DNA of 64,000 nt from Rhynchopus sp. YZ270_cl-10 (taxonomy: Eukaryota > Euglenozoa > Diplonemea > Diplonemida > Diplonemidae). Each line of letters opens with the position of its first letter. Position 1 is the first letter of the stretch. The notes beneath the pieces are model-generated. The model did not search any database and was not told the DNA's origin. It was given only the letters and a program-made list of their open reading frames with translations. The translations under genes were made by a program, and so were the position numbers. This document shows, piece after piece, positions 54,117-63,848 of the stretch. The stretch covers positions 186,001 to 250,000 of the forward strand of contig OZ037902.1 of NCBI GenBank assembly GCA_964035575.1, written 5' to 3'.

Positions 54117-54240
54117 GAAATACAAAACCCTCTCGTGAACAGTGTACCTTTGGTACAAATGACCGGCTGTACCGGGGGGGGGGGGGGGGTGGACACCCCA
54201 ACCATGCAGTCCCACATCCATTTCGTGGTTTACATCTGAT
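54117..54240. repeat. CTCTCGT hairpin joined to the GTACCTTTGGTAC repeat
   Basis: TACAAAACC, CTCTCGT, GAACAGTGTACC, then TTTGGTAC, a G-run of 16, and CCATGCAGTCCCACATCCA, TTTACATCTGA. The same compound occurs at 61885-61990, and its second half at 31647-31735. The downstream duplicate at 60172 lacks most of it. Confidence 0.65.
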
Positions 54241-54419
54241 ATGTGCTACTCCCGCTTCCACTCATCAGCCAGATGAAAGGATCATTGCAAAACACAGAGA
54301 TGCGAATCGGTCCGGTTGGGAAAAAAGAAGAAAAAGGAAAATGGGAAAGGGCGAAACACTCTCCTAGGGAATGAATGATAGAAGAAAAAGGGTTTGAAGC
54401 TGTGAGCATCGAGCATCTA

Positions 54420-54545
54420 CTCACGGACACTGCCAGATCTGGCCAGATCTGATCCGGGAACCAGATTTCACATCTAGAAAACGAGCCAGATCTGGGATAT
54501 TGGCCCCTATATCTGGCCAGATCTGCCAGTATCCGTGTCTACTGC
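54420..54545. repeat. Cluster of CCAGATCTGGCCAGATCTG palindromes
   Basis: AGATCTGG and its complement appear about seven times, including CCAGATCTGGCCAGATCTG. Only the left end is kept in the duplicate at 60275. Confidence 0.8.
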
Positions 54546-55530
54546 TACAGACTACAAAAAGAGAGGTCGAATTTTTTTTGGCACAGAAGCGACACATGAC
54601 AGAAACATACAATAAGAAGGCCTTATGTTTCCTTCTCCGTTAAAAGCAATATTTTTTTCCCCCTTTCTGCAACGGATTATTCGCCCTCTACCCTTCCCCA
54701 ATTATTCAGGCGGAAGACATCCAAAACTTATCATTTTTTGTTGTTGTTTTTTTCTTGCCTTTTTAGGCCTTTTGTGGAGTCATTGAAGAAAAAAATATAA
54801 TTCCTCCAGCATCGTAGCATCGAAAGCCATCGTTGGGCAGTGTCCTGCAGTTGGAAAATACCCGATGGTTTCACGTAAGGTTGGAAATAAGAGGAAACAC
54901 AACAATATTACAACAAATGACCCCACCAAGAAAAATACTATAGAGAGAAAAGCTATGGTGGCTCCTTCTGAGAAAACTGGAGTTTTATTTTTTTTTTGGG
55001 AAAAGGGCGAATAATGGTAGCGCTTTCCCACGGGAAACAAAAAAAAAACAAAAAAAACAAAAAAAATAAAACGATGATGTCAACGACGAAGCTCCGGCCT
55101 GACAGTTGGTCGCTGTTTCATGCTCTCTCGGGGGTAAACACCGTTCATAGCATGGGGAAGCCACTTTCCCAGCATTTATATACCCTAGCCAGGGTTTGAG
55201 CTTGCATTTAATAAGGGGCAGGGACGCTCATCTCCCTGAGGACAAAACATGATAGTCTCACATAACCCTCGGGGAGGAATACAAACGGTACACTTCATTA
55301 AAAAAAATAATATAACTGTTTGGTTTGCTGGGGGGAAATGAAAAAAAAAAAAAAAACACGAAAATAAAAAGCGAATCCAAAAAAATAAAATCCAGGGCCG
55401 TAGCGTGGGGGGAGATGGGCAGGGGCAGGGGACACGCCCCCCATCCACGCTCAGGCCTGTTAATCGCCTTCAAAAACGTATCTGATCTGCGAGCAAAATG
55501 AAACTACTTCAAAAAATAAAAAAATGTAAA

Positions 55531-55559
55531 AATGAATGTGCTTTTCGTGCACATACATA
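55531..55559. repeat. Constant-loop hairpin, ATG...GTGC type
   Basis: AATGAATGTGC, loop TTTTCGT, GCACATACAT. A duplicate lies at 60416-60442 with loop TTCTCGT. Confidence 0.6.
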
Positions 55560-55932
55560 TATCTTGAAAATAAAGGGTAGAGATGACCCACGTCTCTCGG
55601 ACTTGGTCATTTCAAAAATAAAATATGGGGTAAAGCTGAGGACACGCGACCTCTTCCTACACATGTAGTCACGTGTACATTTTTTTTGTTTTGTTGAGCT
55701 ACAGTCTATCATAGACAGGACAAAGGTCCTTCTAGAACTTGCACAAACCAAAGCCAGACCAAACCTATCTCGCCCCGGGCCTAACCACCCTGGGTAACCC
55801 ATGACCCCCATTCGTTCCCTGAGTGGAGGCGGGGTAGGACGCAGTAACGGTATCCACGAAAACGAGACAGGCGAGGAACAAGCTGCGTGGAGCTCACACA
55901 AAAAAAAATAAAGAAAAGTTTATAGGAATGAT

Positions 55933-55953
55933 ACTAAGCCTCTCGTGCTTAGT
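55933..55953. repeat. Constant-loop hairpin, ACTAAGC...GCTTAGT type
   Basis: Perfect 7-bp stem with loop CTCTCGT. It lies about 100 bases past the stop codon of gene D, so within its likely 3' untranslated region. The gene E duplicate lacks this segment. Confidence 0.75.
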
Positions 55954-56056
55954 CTGATTAGATTACTTAATGTTTTGAACATTGGTGCTTAGTCACCTTA
56001 ACAATAAATAAAGCGAAGATTATACTTCCTCGCCGTCAAACCCTCCTTTCTCCTTC

Positions 56057-56887
56057 TCAGTACACGAAAACCGCCTTCTCCGAGTAGGGGTCATGCCTGT
56101 AGCAGGAGGGGCTACTGGCGATGCCCGTTGTACTGCCGGCCCCGCCACTGGAGACACTCGAGACACTGGAGCCCTCCTCCACCTCCTCGTCTGACCCAAA
56201 CCAGCCTTCTTGGGTGGTCACCTCTGGGACCTCAGCATTGTCACCACCACTCTTTGCGTCTTCTGAGGACGGCACGCTGCTCTGCAGTGTAGGGCACTCC
56301 GTCTCTGCCGTCGTGTGCAGCACAGCTGTGCCTGCACCTGCATGCACCTTCGTCGGAAGAAACGCGGCCATCTTCGCACGCCTCCCATTCACAGGCGGGA
56401 CCACCACCAGGTCCTTCAGGCTCCTGGTGTTCAGCCTCTCCGCCTTCTGTGCCTGCGGCATTCCCTTCGGTACTGTCCCTCTCGCAAGGATGTGGGGGCG
56501 TCCGCAGTCTCCTTTGCACGACCCGGAGTAAAATCCGGGGCATTTTGTGTGGTTTTGGAGAAGGGTGACCCAGAGGGCACGGCAGACGAGGCACCTCAAA
56601 CGGACTCCAGGGAGGACACGGCGTCTGCGGGAGCGGGTCCAGCAGTTGTGGTCGCAGGGGCGGGTGTCGGTGGGCATTTCTTCTTCATACCCTGCGGATG
56701 AGATGTGCGAGGGCGACGTGGGGACAGCGGTGGTGTGCTGTACACTGTGGTGGTGCTGGTGCTGGTGCTGGTGTGTGTGCACTACCGCATTGTGAGGAAC
56801 AGACGAACGCTGCTGATGAACGTTCCTGTGGTTGTTGTAGCCCCGAGTGCACGAAGGGTGGGAAACGACACAAGGTGTTCTGGCCAT
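56057..56887 (-). CDS. Gene D: Cys-rich CCCH-type zinc protein with RHDPY motif
   Basis: 276 residues from the ATG at 56887. Order: His/Gln-rich N-terminus (HTHQHQHQHHH near 37-47); C78-x3-C82 in DHNCWTRSRRRR; C99-x2-C102; C116-x7-C124-x3-C128-x3-H132 followed by ILARGTVPKG; LNTRSLKDLV then GRRAKM at about 152-173; acidic/Ser linker; YRHDPYS at 263-269. A longer frame continues upstream, but it runs through the pyrimidine tract and leader. The first AG after the tract lies inside ATGGCCAG, so a start at the internal Met71 (MPTDTRPCDHNCW) is also possible. Role inferred as for gene B. Gene E is a near-identical duplicate. Confidence 0.8.
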   Translation of the reverse strand: MARTPCVVSHPSCTRGYNNHRNVHQQRSSVPHNAVVHTHQHQHQHHHSVQHTTAVPTSPSHISSAGYEEEMPTDTRPCDHNCWTRSRRRRVLPGVRLRCLVCRALWVTLLQNHTKCPGFYSGSCKGDCGRPHILARGTVPKGMPQAQKAERLNTRSLKDLVVVPPVNGRRAKMAAFLPTKVHAGAGTAVLHTTAETECPTLQSSVPSSEDAKSGGDNAEVPEVTTQEGWFGSDEEVEEGSSVSSVSSGGAGSTTGIASSPSCYRHDPYSEKAVFVY

Positions 56888-57479
56888 GTGAAAGGAGGAA
56901 GAGAGGGGGTAGCAAAAAATAAAGGTGGGAGAGAAAGAGAATTGACAGGTAGAGAGAGGGTAAAGAGGGGGCTTTTGTAGGTATAAATCCCTGTGTGGTG
57001 AGTGTTGAAATAGCATTGCTTTTTTGGGGTAATCCCGTAAGAGCGAAACTGAATATGACCTTGTGAGCAAAGACCTGAACCTGAAATATCCTCTCGTGAA
57101 CAGTGGACCTTTGGCATCTGACTTCAGGATAATGACAAGACCAAAAAGAATTTTTTTTGGCCGGTGTGACTGTATACAAGAGCATATCTTCCCACTACTA
57201 ACCGCAAAGCCACACTAGAATATAACTCGTTAAAATGTCGGCAGGACGGTGGCAAAATATGGAAAACCGCATGGGACAAAAGGAGAGGGGAGAAGAGGAC
57301 TTTGTTTTCTCCGACAGACGTGTATTATATCATCTTTGTTATTTTCGAATCGGTGGTTATGGTTAAAACGCGAAAGAAAAGAAGAAAAAAAGAGAGAAAT
57401 AATGAACACCTCGTCGTCGTTTGTTTAGTTGTTACGCTACCCACGTCAAATACGCAAACCAAAAAAAGGGGGGGAAGGG

Positions 57480-57835
57480 GAAGGGAAGGGGAGGAGCTAA
57501 CCATAGGTTTGGGCTTCCGTGAGTATGCTGTGATTCAGAAACATGCAAAAAGAACGGGCCGTAAAAAAAAAGGGGGGGAGAAGAAAAAAGGGAGGGGGAG
57601 GAAGGAAACAAAAGGCCTCGTTCTCTGACGTTTTTTTGGATATTTTATATTGGGTGGAGGTCTACCCGCAATAACGTTTCCATATTGTTTTTGAGACACA
57701 CTCCAAAGCACTCGCCGACAACTGGGTTATGATTATTGATTATTTATTTGCAAAAGAAAAGAAGAAGAAAAAGATGACTTGACATACAACAGCCCTCTCG
57801 TGACGGTGTACCTATAAAAAATGGGAGGGAATTGA
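57480..57835. repeat. Extra tandem copy of the 39.1-39.6 kb block
   Basis: The block with GGAGCTAACCATAGGTTTGG, AAGAACGGGCCGTAAAAA and GTCTACCCGCAATAACG occurs at 39120-39560, here, and again at 57850-58240. Confidence 0.9.
57781..57812. repeat. Constant-loop hairpin, TAC...GTA type
   Basis: ACATACAACAGCC, CTCTCGT, GACGGTGTACC; duplicate of 39520-39552 with two changes. Confidence 0.5.
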
Positions 57836-60018
57836 AAAGGGAAAACAAAGAACGCCGCCCCCTAACACAAACAAAAACAATAACAACAAAAACCAAAAAA
57901 AAGGGCGGAAACCCCCTGATGGGGAGGGGAAGGGGAGGGGAGGAGCGAACCATAGGTTTGGGCTTCCGTGAGTATGAGCTGTGATTCAGAAACATGCAAA
58001 AAGAACGGGCCGTAAAAAGGGGGGGTTTTTTCTCTCTCGGAAAAAAAAGGAGAAGAAAAAAAAGGGAGGAAACAAAAGGCCTCGTTCTCTGACGTTTTTG
58101 GAATATTTTATATTGGGTGGAGGTCTACCCGCAATAACGATTCCATATTGTTTTTGAGACACACTCCAAAGCACTCGCCGATAACCTGTTATGATTATAT
58201 TTACTTTGCAAAAGAAAATAAAATAAAAAGGATGACTTGGAAAAAAAAAAAAAGAAACGAGCAGCTCTCTTTTGCTCTTGTTTCGTTTTTATCTGCGATT
58301 TAGAAAAAGTAATTGATACATTTTTGGCTTATTTTATTGTTAACCATCATACATAAGGCGTTGAACAAATCCTTTTTTGTTGTGTCGACAATCACCTGCT
58401 AGTGCAGGATCTGTACTCAATGTCGCCCCTTTTTTTATTATTATTTGAGACTTGATTTTGGCCTTTTAAATGGGTTTACAGGCTAAAGCGCGAAAATGCA
58501 CACTCCTCTTCCATCAATAAAACAGAATAAAAAAAGTAAACAAAAACGACGACGAGAACAAAAGGAAAACTTTTTTTTTAAAAAAAGACAAATGTGCTTC
58601 AAACACACACACACGTCTGACTAAACAAATAAAGACAAAACGAGCTAAGCTTTTGAAATAATACTCTCGGTGAGATATCGCAACCCACCCAATCTCGTCA
58701 CTTGACAGTTTGCAAATTGTTGACGAGGAGATACAGTGGGCAAAACGTCATCGTCGTCCTGAAGAATATACAACGGTTCAGTAGGTAGGTGGTCCTACAG
58801 AACCACTGAAGGTTGATGCAGGCACCGGGGAGTAGTGTTTCATACATCCCGGAATCGTTCTGCACCCCACATACCCAGGTATGGGCCCAATAAACCGGTT
58901 TTTGGAAAACACACCAAAAAGCGTGCAACTGGTGAGCCTTTTACGGCCAAATCACTGTGAGGCAAAAGAAAGAAAAAAAAAAATGAAACGTTGAAAGTGA
59001 ACGCCTCACCATTCATCGGCGAGACGCATGTTGGCACTGCAAAAAAAAGGGGAAAAGAAAATGAATATTTTGAAGAAATCACGAAAGCGGGATTTTCTGG
59101 AATAGGCTTGCACAAAAGGGAGCACTCGGCGCAAAAGGAGGTTCTGTTGTCACTCAGTTCGTTCTGCCAAGGGAAAGGGGGCCAGAAATGATTATTTGGA
59201 AAATAAAAAGAGAAGTTGAACGTGCAAAAGCCAAGAAAATACTCGCCAGAATGTGGAACCAAAGTCAAGCACAGGAATGTGGGGGAAGTGGCCAGACGTG
59301 AATAGCAAAATATGTGACATTGATGGAAAAGCAATTCGTGCAAAAGAGCGGACACGACATAAGCAGAAGCACTCAAAAAGAATCGTCGCAAAATAGAAGG
59401 TTGTTGCAAACGCCTTACCGTTCATCGGGTGCAGGCACTGGTTCTCTAATGAAAAATGGAACAAAAATCTACTGGATTTGATAACGTTCACATAGTGTAA
59501 GTTACTCTAAGTTTTGTAGACACAAAGTACAAGACTATTACTGGGTTGATTGAATGGTGTTCGTGATGCTTTAGGGGAAAATGGGGGAAAAGAATGTTAT
59601 TGAGTGATCAGGAACACGAATGAATAAAGAAGGGGGGCGTTGGCGAAAGACGTCCTGTGCATCATCCTTCAATACATAAGACGGTTCGTTACGCAAAGAG
59701 AAAAGAATCATCGTGAAGAAAAAAAGAGAAAAAAAGGTAAAAAAAAGGCAGCAATAAATTGCGCACCGCCTCGTATGAAAGTTGTGTGATCGAAAAGCCA
59801 AGTTTTTTTTGTTGCAATAGGGTCCTTCGCAAGGAATAAAAAAAATGGAATGTTAAAAAATGCGTCAAAAGAACCATTTATTCCGTTAAACCTTTTGCAT
59901 GGTATACTTCAAATTTCGATCACACTAATAAGGAAGATAGAAATATGACAACATATAGGTTTTTGGGGATCAAAAATGTTCCCAAAAATACAAAGAGACG
60001 TTGAAAAGTTGGATTCAT

Positions 60019-60047
60019 ATACTTTCAGTTCACAGAATTGAAAGTAT
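60019..60047. repeat. Short hairpin ATACTTTCA...TGAAAGTAT, copy 3
   Basis: Duplicate of 53980-54008. Confidence 0.7.
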
Positions 60048-60415
60048 TTGAGAGGGTCAACACATGCACCCTTTCCTTTTGAAGTTGAAAAGTGCAAAAA
60101 CACAAGCAAAAATAGATTCACGCGAATCACGAGACGAGAAAAAAAAGGTTGGCTTGAAATACAAAACCCTCCCAAAAGGAAAATGGGAAAGGGCGAAACA
60201 CTCTCCTAGGGAATGAATGATAGAAGAAAAAGGGTTTGAAGCTGTGAGCATCGAGCATCTACTCACGGACACTGCCAGATCTAGCGTGGGGGGAGATGGG
60301 CAGGGGCAGGGGACACGCCCCCCATCCACGCTCAGGCCTGTTAATCGCCTTCAAACAAAACGTATCTGATCTGCGAGCAAAATGAAACTACTTCAAAAAA
60401 TAAAAAAATGTAAAA

Positions 60416-60442
60416 ATGAATGTGCTTCTCGTGCACATACAT
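60416..60442. repeat. Constant-loop hairpin, ATG...GTGC type
   Basis: ATGAATGTGC, loop TTCTCGT, GCACATACAT. Confidence 0.6.
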
Positions 60443-60852
60443 ATATCTTGAAAATAAAGGGTAGAGATGACCCACGCCTCTCGGACTTGGTCATTTCAAA
60501 AATAAAATATGGGGTAAAGCTGAGGACACGCGACATCTTCCTACACATGTAGTCACGTGTACATTTGTTTTTTGTTTGTTTTTTGTGTTATAGCTGCAGT
60601 CTATCATAGACAGGACAAAGGTCCTTCCAGAACTTGCACAAACCAAAGCCAGACCAAACCTATCTCGCCCCGGGCCTAACCACCCTGGGTAACCCATGAC
60701 CCCCATTCGTTCCCTGACGAGTGGAGGCGGGGTAGGACGCAGTAACGGTATCCACGAAAACGAGACAGGCGAGGAACAAGCTGCGTGGAGCTCACACAAA
60801 AAAATAAAGCGAAGATTATACTTCCTCGCCGTCAAACCCTCCTTTCTCCTTC

Positions 60853-61692
60853 TCAGTACACGAAAACCGCCTTCTCCGAGTAGGGGTCATGCCTGTAGCA
60901 GGAGGGGCTACTGGCGATGCCCGTTGTACTGCCGGCCCCGCCACTGGAGACACTCGAGACACTGGAGCCCTCCTCCACCTCCTCGTCTGACCCAAACCAG
61001 CCTTCTTGGGTGGTCACCTCTGGGACCTCAGCATCGTCACCACCACTCTTTGCATCTTCTGAGGACGGCACGCTGCTCTGCAGTGTAGGGCACTCCGTCT
61101 CTGCCGTCGTGTGCAGCACAGCTGTGCCTGCACCTGCATGCACCTTCGTCGGAAGAAACGCGGCCATCTTCGCACGCCTCCCATTCACAGGCGGGACCAC
61201 CACCAGGTCCTTCAGGCTCCTGGTGTTCAGCCTCTCCGCCTTCTGTGCCTGCGGCATTCCCTTCGGTACTGTCCCTCTCGCAAGGATGTGGGGGCGTCCG
61301 CAGTCTCCTTTGCACGACCCGGAGTAAAATCCGGGGCATTTTGTGTGGTTTTGGAGAAGGGTGACCCAGAGGGCACGGCAGACGAGACACCTCAAACGGA
61401 CTCCAGGGAGGACACGGCGTCTGCGGGAGCGGGTCCAGCAGTTGTGGTCGCAGGGGCGGGTGTCGGTGGGCATTTCCTCTTCATACCCTGCGGATGAGAT
61501 GTGCGAGGGCGACGTGGGGACAGTGGTGGTGTGCTGTACACTGTGGTGGTGCTGGTGATTCTGGTGTTGGTGCTGGTGTGTGTGCACTACCGCATTGTGA
61601 GGAACAGACGAACGCTGCTGATGAACGTTCCTGTGGTTGTTGTAGCCCCGAGTGCCCGAAGGGTGGGAAACGACACAAGGTGTTCTGGCCAT
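60853..61692 (-). CDS. Gene E: near-identical duplicate of gene D
   Basis: 279 residues from the ATG at 61692. It has three extra residues in the His/Gln-rich N-terminus, an in-frame 9-base difference that favours translation of this part, and a few substitutions. C81-x3-C85, C102-x2-C105, C119-x7-C127-x3-C131-x3-H135, LKDLV/RAKM block and YRHDPYS at 266-272 are all intact. The leader and its pyrimidine tract are shared with gene D; farther upstream it has gained the GTACCTTTGGTAC repeat. The 3' flank lacks the CTAAGC hairpin present behind gene D, so the two may be regulated differently. Confidence 0.8.
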   Translation of the reverse strand: MARTPCVVSHPSGTRGYNNHRNVHQQRSSVPHNAVVHTHQHQHQNHQHHHSVQHTTTVPTSPSHISSAGYEEEMPTDTRPCDHNCWTRSRRRRVLPGVRLRCLVCRALWVTLLQNHTKCPGFYSGSCKGDCGRPHILARGTVPKGMPQAQKAERLNTRSLKDLVVVPPVNGRRAKMAAFLPTKVHAGAGTAVLHTTAETECPTLQSSVPSSEDAKSGGDDAEVPEVTTQEGWFGSDEEVEEGSSVSSVSSGGAGSTTGIASSPSCYRHDPYSEKAVFVY

Positions 61693-61780
61693 GTGAAAGG
61701 AGGAAGAGAGGGGGTAGCAAAAAATAAAGGTGGGAGAGAAAGAGAATTGACAGGTAGAGAGAGGGTAAAGAGGGGGCTTT
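61693..61780 (-). promoter_or_regulatory. Polypyrimidine tract ahead of gene E (same at gene D, 56888-56975)
   Basis: The minus strand has two C/T-rich blocks (CCCCCTCTTTACCCTCTCTC and CTACCCCCTCTCTTCCTCC), with no AG between the AAAAG ahead of them and the ATGGCCAG. Confidence 0.4.
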
Positions 61781-61879
61781 TGTAGGTATAAATCCCTGTG
61801 TGGTGAGTGTTGATATATCGTTGCTTTTTTGGGTAATCCCGTAAGAGCGAAACTGAATATGACCCTGTGAGCAAAGACC

Positions 61880-61990
61880 TGAACCTGAAATATCCTCTCG
61901 TACAGTGTACCTTTGGTACAGTGACCCGGGTGCATCCAGGTGGACCCCCAACCATGCAGCCCTACATCATTTTCGTTGACATCTGAAAGC
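61880..61990. repeat. CTCTCGT motif joined to the GTACCTTTGGTAC repeat
   Basis: GAAATATCCTCTCGTACAGTG then TACCTTTGGTACAGTGACC and CCAACCATGCAGCCCTAC, TTGACATCTGA. It lies upstream of gene E and is only partly present upstream of gene D (57080-57115). Confidence 0.6.
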
Positions 61991-62330
61991 AATAGAATTA
62001 AACTTCAGGATAATGACAATACCAAAAAGAATTCTTTTTGGCCGGTGTGACTGTATACAAGAGCATATCTTCCCACTACTAACCGCAAAGCCACACTAGA
62101 ATATAACTCGTTAAAATGTCGGCAGGACGGTGGCAAAATATGGAAAACCGCATGGGACAAAAGGAGAGGGGAGAAGAGGACTTTGTTTTTTCTCCGACAG
62201 ACGTGTATTATATCATCTTTGTTATTTTCGAATCGGTGGTTATGGTTAAAACGCGAAAGAGAAGAAAAAAAGAGAGAAAAAAAAAAAGCGATGTTAAAAA
62301 CAAAGGGGGAAAAGAAGAGAAGAGAGAGGG

Positions 62331-62374
<44 letters not shown>

Positions 62375-62375
<1 letters not shown>

Positions 62376-62420
62376 ATAATAAATTGTTTTAGTGTAGCCG
62401 CCAATTCAGGCAGTCACTAT
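62375..62420 (-). repeat. Poly-A-tailed short repeat, shortened, with 37-base tail
   Basis: The minus strand ends CTAAAACAATTTATTATC followed by about 37 A's, the longest tail of the family here, which suggests a young copy. Confidence 0.65.
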
Positions 62421-62496
62421 ATTTTTTTATGGAAAACAATGTACCACACCCTTTTGCGTAAAAAAAAAGGTGGGACAAATGGGGGAAAAAAACTGT

Positions 62497-62527
62497 GATG
62501 TGAATGTGCCTCTCGTGCACACACATC
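62497..62527. repeat. Constant-loop hairpin, GATG...GTGC type
   Basis: GATGTGAATGTGC, loop CTCTCGT, GCACACACATC: GTGC/GCAC core extended by GATGTG pairing with CACATC, with bulges. Confidence 0.65.
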
Positions 62528-63213
62528 TTTTGTAAAAGACGAGAATAAAAAAAATCCCGTTCTTCAATCGATGAGATAGGCCTTTGGGAAGCTGGCTGCT
62601 GCCACGAATAAACGAAAGGGAAAAGAGAGGGAAGAAGGTGGTAAGATTCTCAAGACACGCGTTCTTTTTTTGAAAAAAGATAATTCCGTTTGAAACATCT
62701 CAAAAAATGGATGAAAAAAAAAAGGAATAAAATTCAGATTTTTTAGTTGTGGCAGAAGAGAACAAAACGCTTCTACAAAAATGCACCACCATCTTTCCCT
62801 GTAGAGGTAGGTATTGAAACTATAATAAGTCAATACGTGTACAGCTCAGGCTCTCCGCTAGGTACTAAAGTTCTGTTGATTGTCAACAGAACTTTTTGAA
62901 AATGGGGAAAAAAAAAAAAAAAAAAAAGTTCTGTTGAGTGGTTTAGACCCGTTCTACTTGTCAAAAAAGCTCAGGAGAAGAAGATATGGAGAGGTGAGTG
63001 CTCAAACGTCCCAAAAAAGTCAAAATCGGGTGTTGGAAAAAAAAAAAGTTGCGTACCGTGCGCCTGCGGCGCAAGCATGTACCCCACCAACGTGGACCAT
63101 CAACAGAATATTTTCAAAATCGGAAATCCTAGCGGAGAGCCTGGTACAGCTCCTACAAAAAAAAAAAAAAAATTAAAAAAAGAGAAAGAGCTGGTCGTAT
63201 ATGATACATCCGC

Positions 63214-63233
63214 CTAAGCTTCGTTGTGCTTAG
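63214..63233. repeat. Hairpin CTAAGC...GCTTAG with changed loop
   Basis: CTAAGC, loop TTCGTTGT, GCTTAG. Stem conserved, loop one base longer. Confidence 0.5.
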
Positions 63234-63599
63234 CCAACTACTGGAAAAAAAAATGCGTGAATATATAGCGCTCGGACAAAGGCCAAAAAGTCATTTGGTG
63301 GGAAGCGAGAGAAAAAAGAAAAAAAGAGAGAGAGGAGAGAGATCATGGTGGAACACCAATTAATTTTCTTTTCTTTTTTTTTTTTCTTTTTTTCTTGTTT
63401 TTTTGTCGACACAATCCCCTAAGGACCCGCTGGGAAACCTAGGGTATGTACTCAATTTTTTTTGTCTGTGCAAAACAAATACCACCTGGGGGAGAGGGGT
63501 AATACAATACTCCAGTATTGTATTCAACGGACGAGAATAAAAGGGGGCCAGAAAAAAAAAAGAAGAAAAAAGCAGAACACGGCGATGAAGTAAACAACG

Positions 63600-63790
63600 T
63601 GACACGTGCTTTTTACATGTGCTTTACATGTAACTTTTTTTACATGTAAAATGACATGTATCACATGCAAAATGACATATACGGTAACGTATATTGACCG
63701 TAAAGCCACAAGTAAAATGCCATGTGAGTACATGTCATTTTACATGTCACTGCTCTGTAAAAGGCACATGTCATGTCATTTACTTCACCG
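63600..63790. repeat. ACATGT-rich palindromic cluster
   Basis: ACATGT or TACATGTA appears about eight times, with CATTTTACATGTC facing its complement, and a hairpin ATATACGGTAACGTATAT. Ends carry TGAAGTAAAC and TTTACTTCA, an inverted pair. Confidence 0.75.
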
Positions 63791-63848
63791 TCGTGAAGTT
63801 GAATACAATACCCCCCGGGTAATGTCTCCTCAACTCATTTATTTTTTT

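Larger units (their letters stand above)
39120..57400. repeat. Longer copy of a colinear duplication (discontinuous)
   Basis: Blocks at 39120-39560, 39580-40180, 41680-42412, 45150-45372, 53665-54130, 54338-54450, 55394-55905 and 56012-57400 recur in the same order and orientation at 57850-62285. The segments between them, including the whole palindrome nest at 45.4-53.6 kb, have no counterpart downstream. Gene D lies in the last block. Confidence 0.9.
57850..62285. repeat. Shorter copy of the colinear duplication
   Basis: Maps in order to the blocks of 39120-57400: 57850-58240, 58245-58790, 58828-59492, 59500-59712, 59712-60172, 60172-60283, 60283-60802 and 60805-62285. It carries gene E. 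One segment (about 61905-62005) is present here but not in the longer copy. Confidence 0.9.
62286..63848. other. Gene-free spacer at the right end
   Basis: A T-run of about 37 precedes the repeat at 62375. 63040-63085 has the TACCGTGCGCCTGCGGCGC word of the GTGCGCC hairpin family. 63505-63535 is a hairpin AATACAATACT/AGTATTGTATT. 63600-63790 is rich in ACATGT and CATTTTACATGT. No gene is supported. Confidence 0.55.

Noticed and set aside
55509-55901. 130-residue minus-strand frame behind gene D
   Set aside because: No ATG at its start; it lies in the likely 3' untranslated region of gene D, and the gene E duplicate differs by length changes.
57237-57370. Plus-strand frame starting MSAGRWQNMENRMGQKERGE (also at 62116)
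   Set aside because: The two copies differ by a two-base T-run change that alters the frame, so it is not under coding constraint; it is antisense to the leader region of genes D and E.
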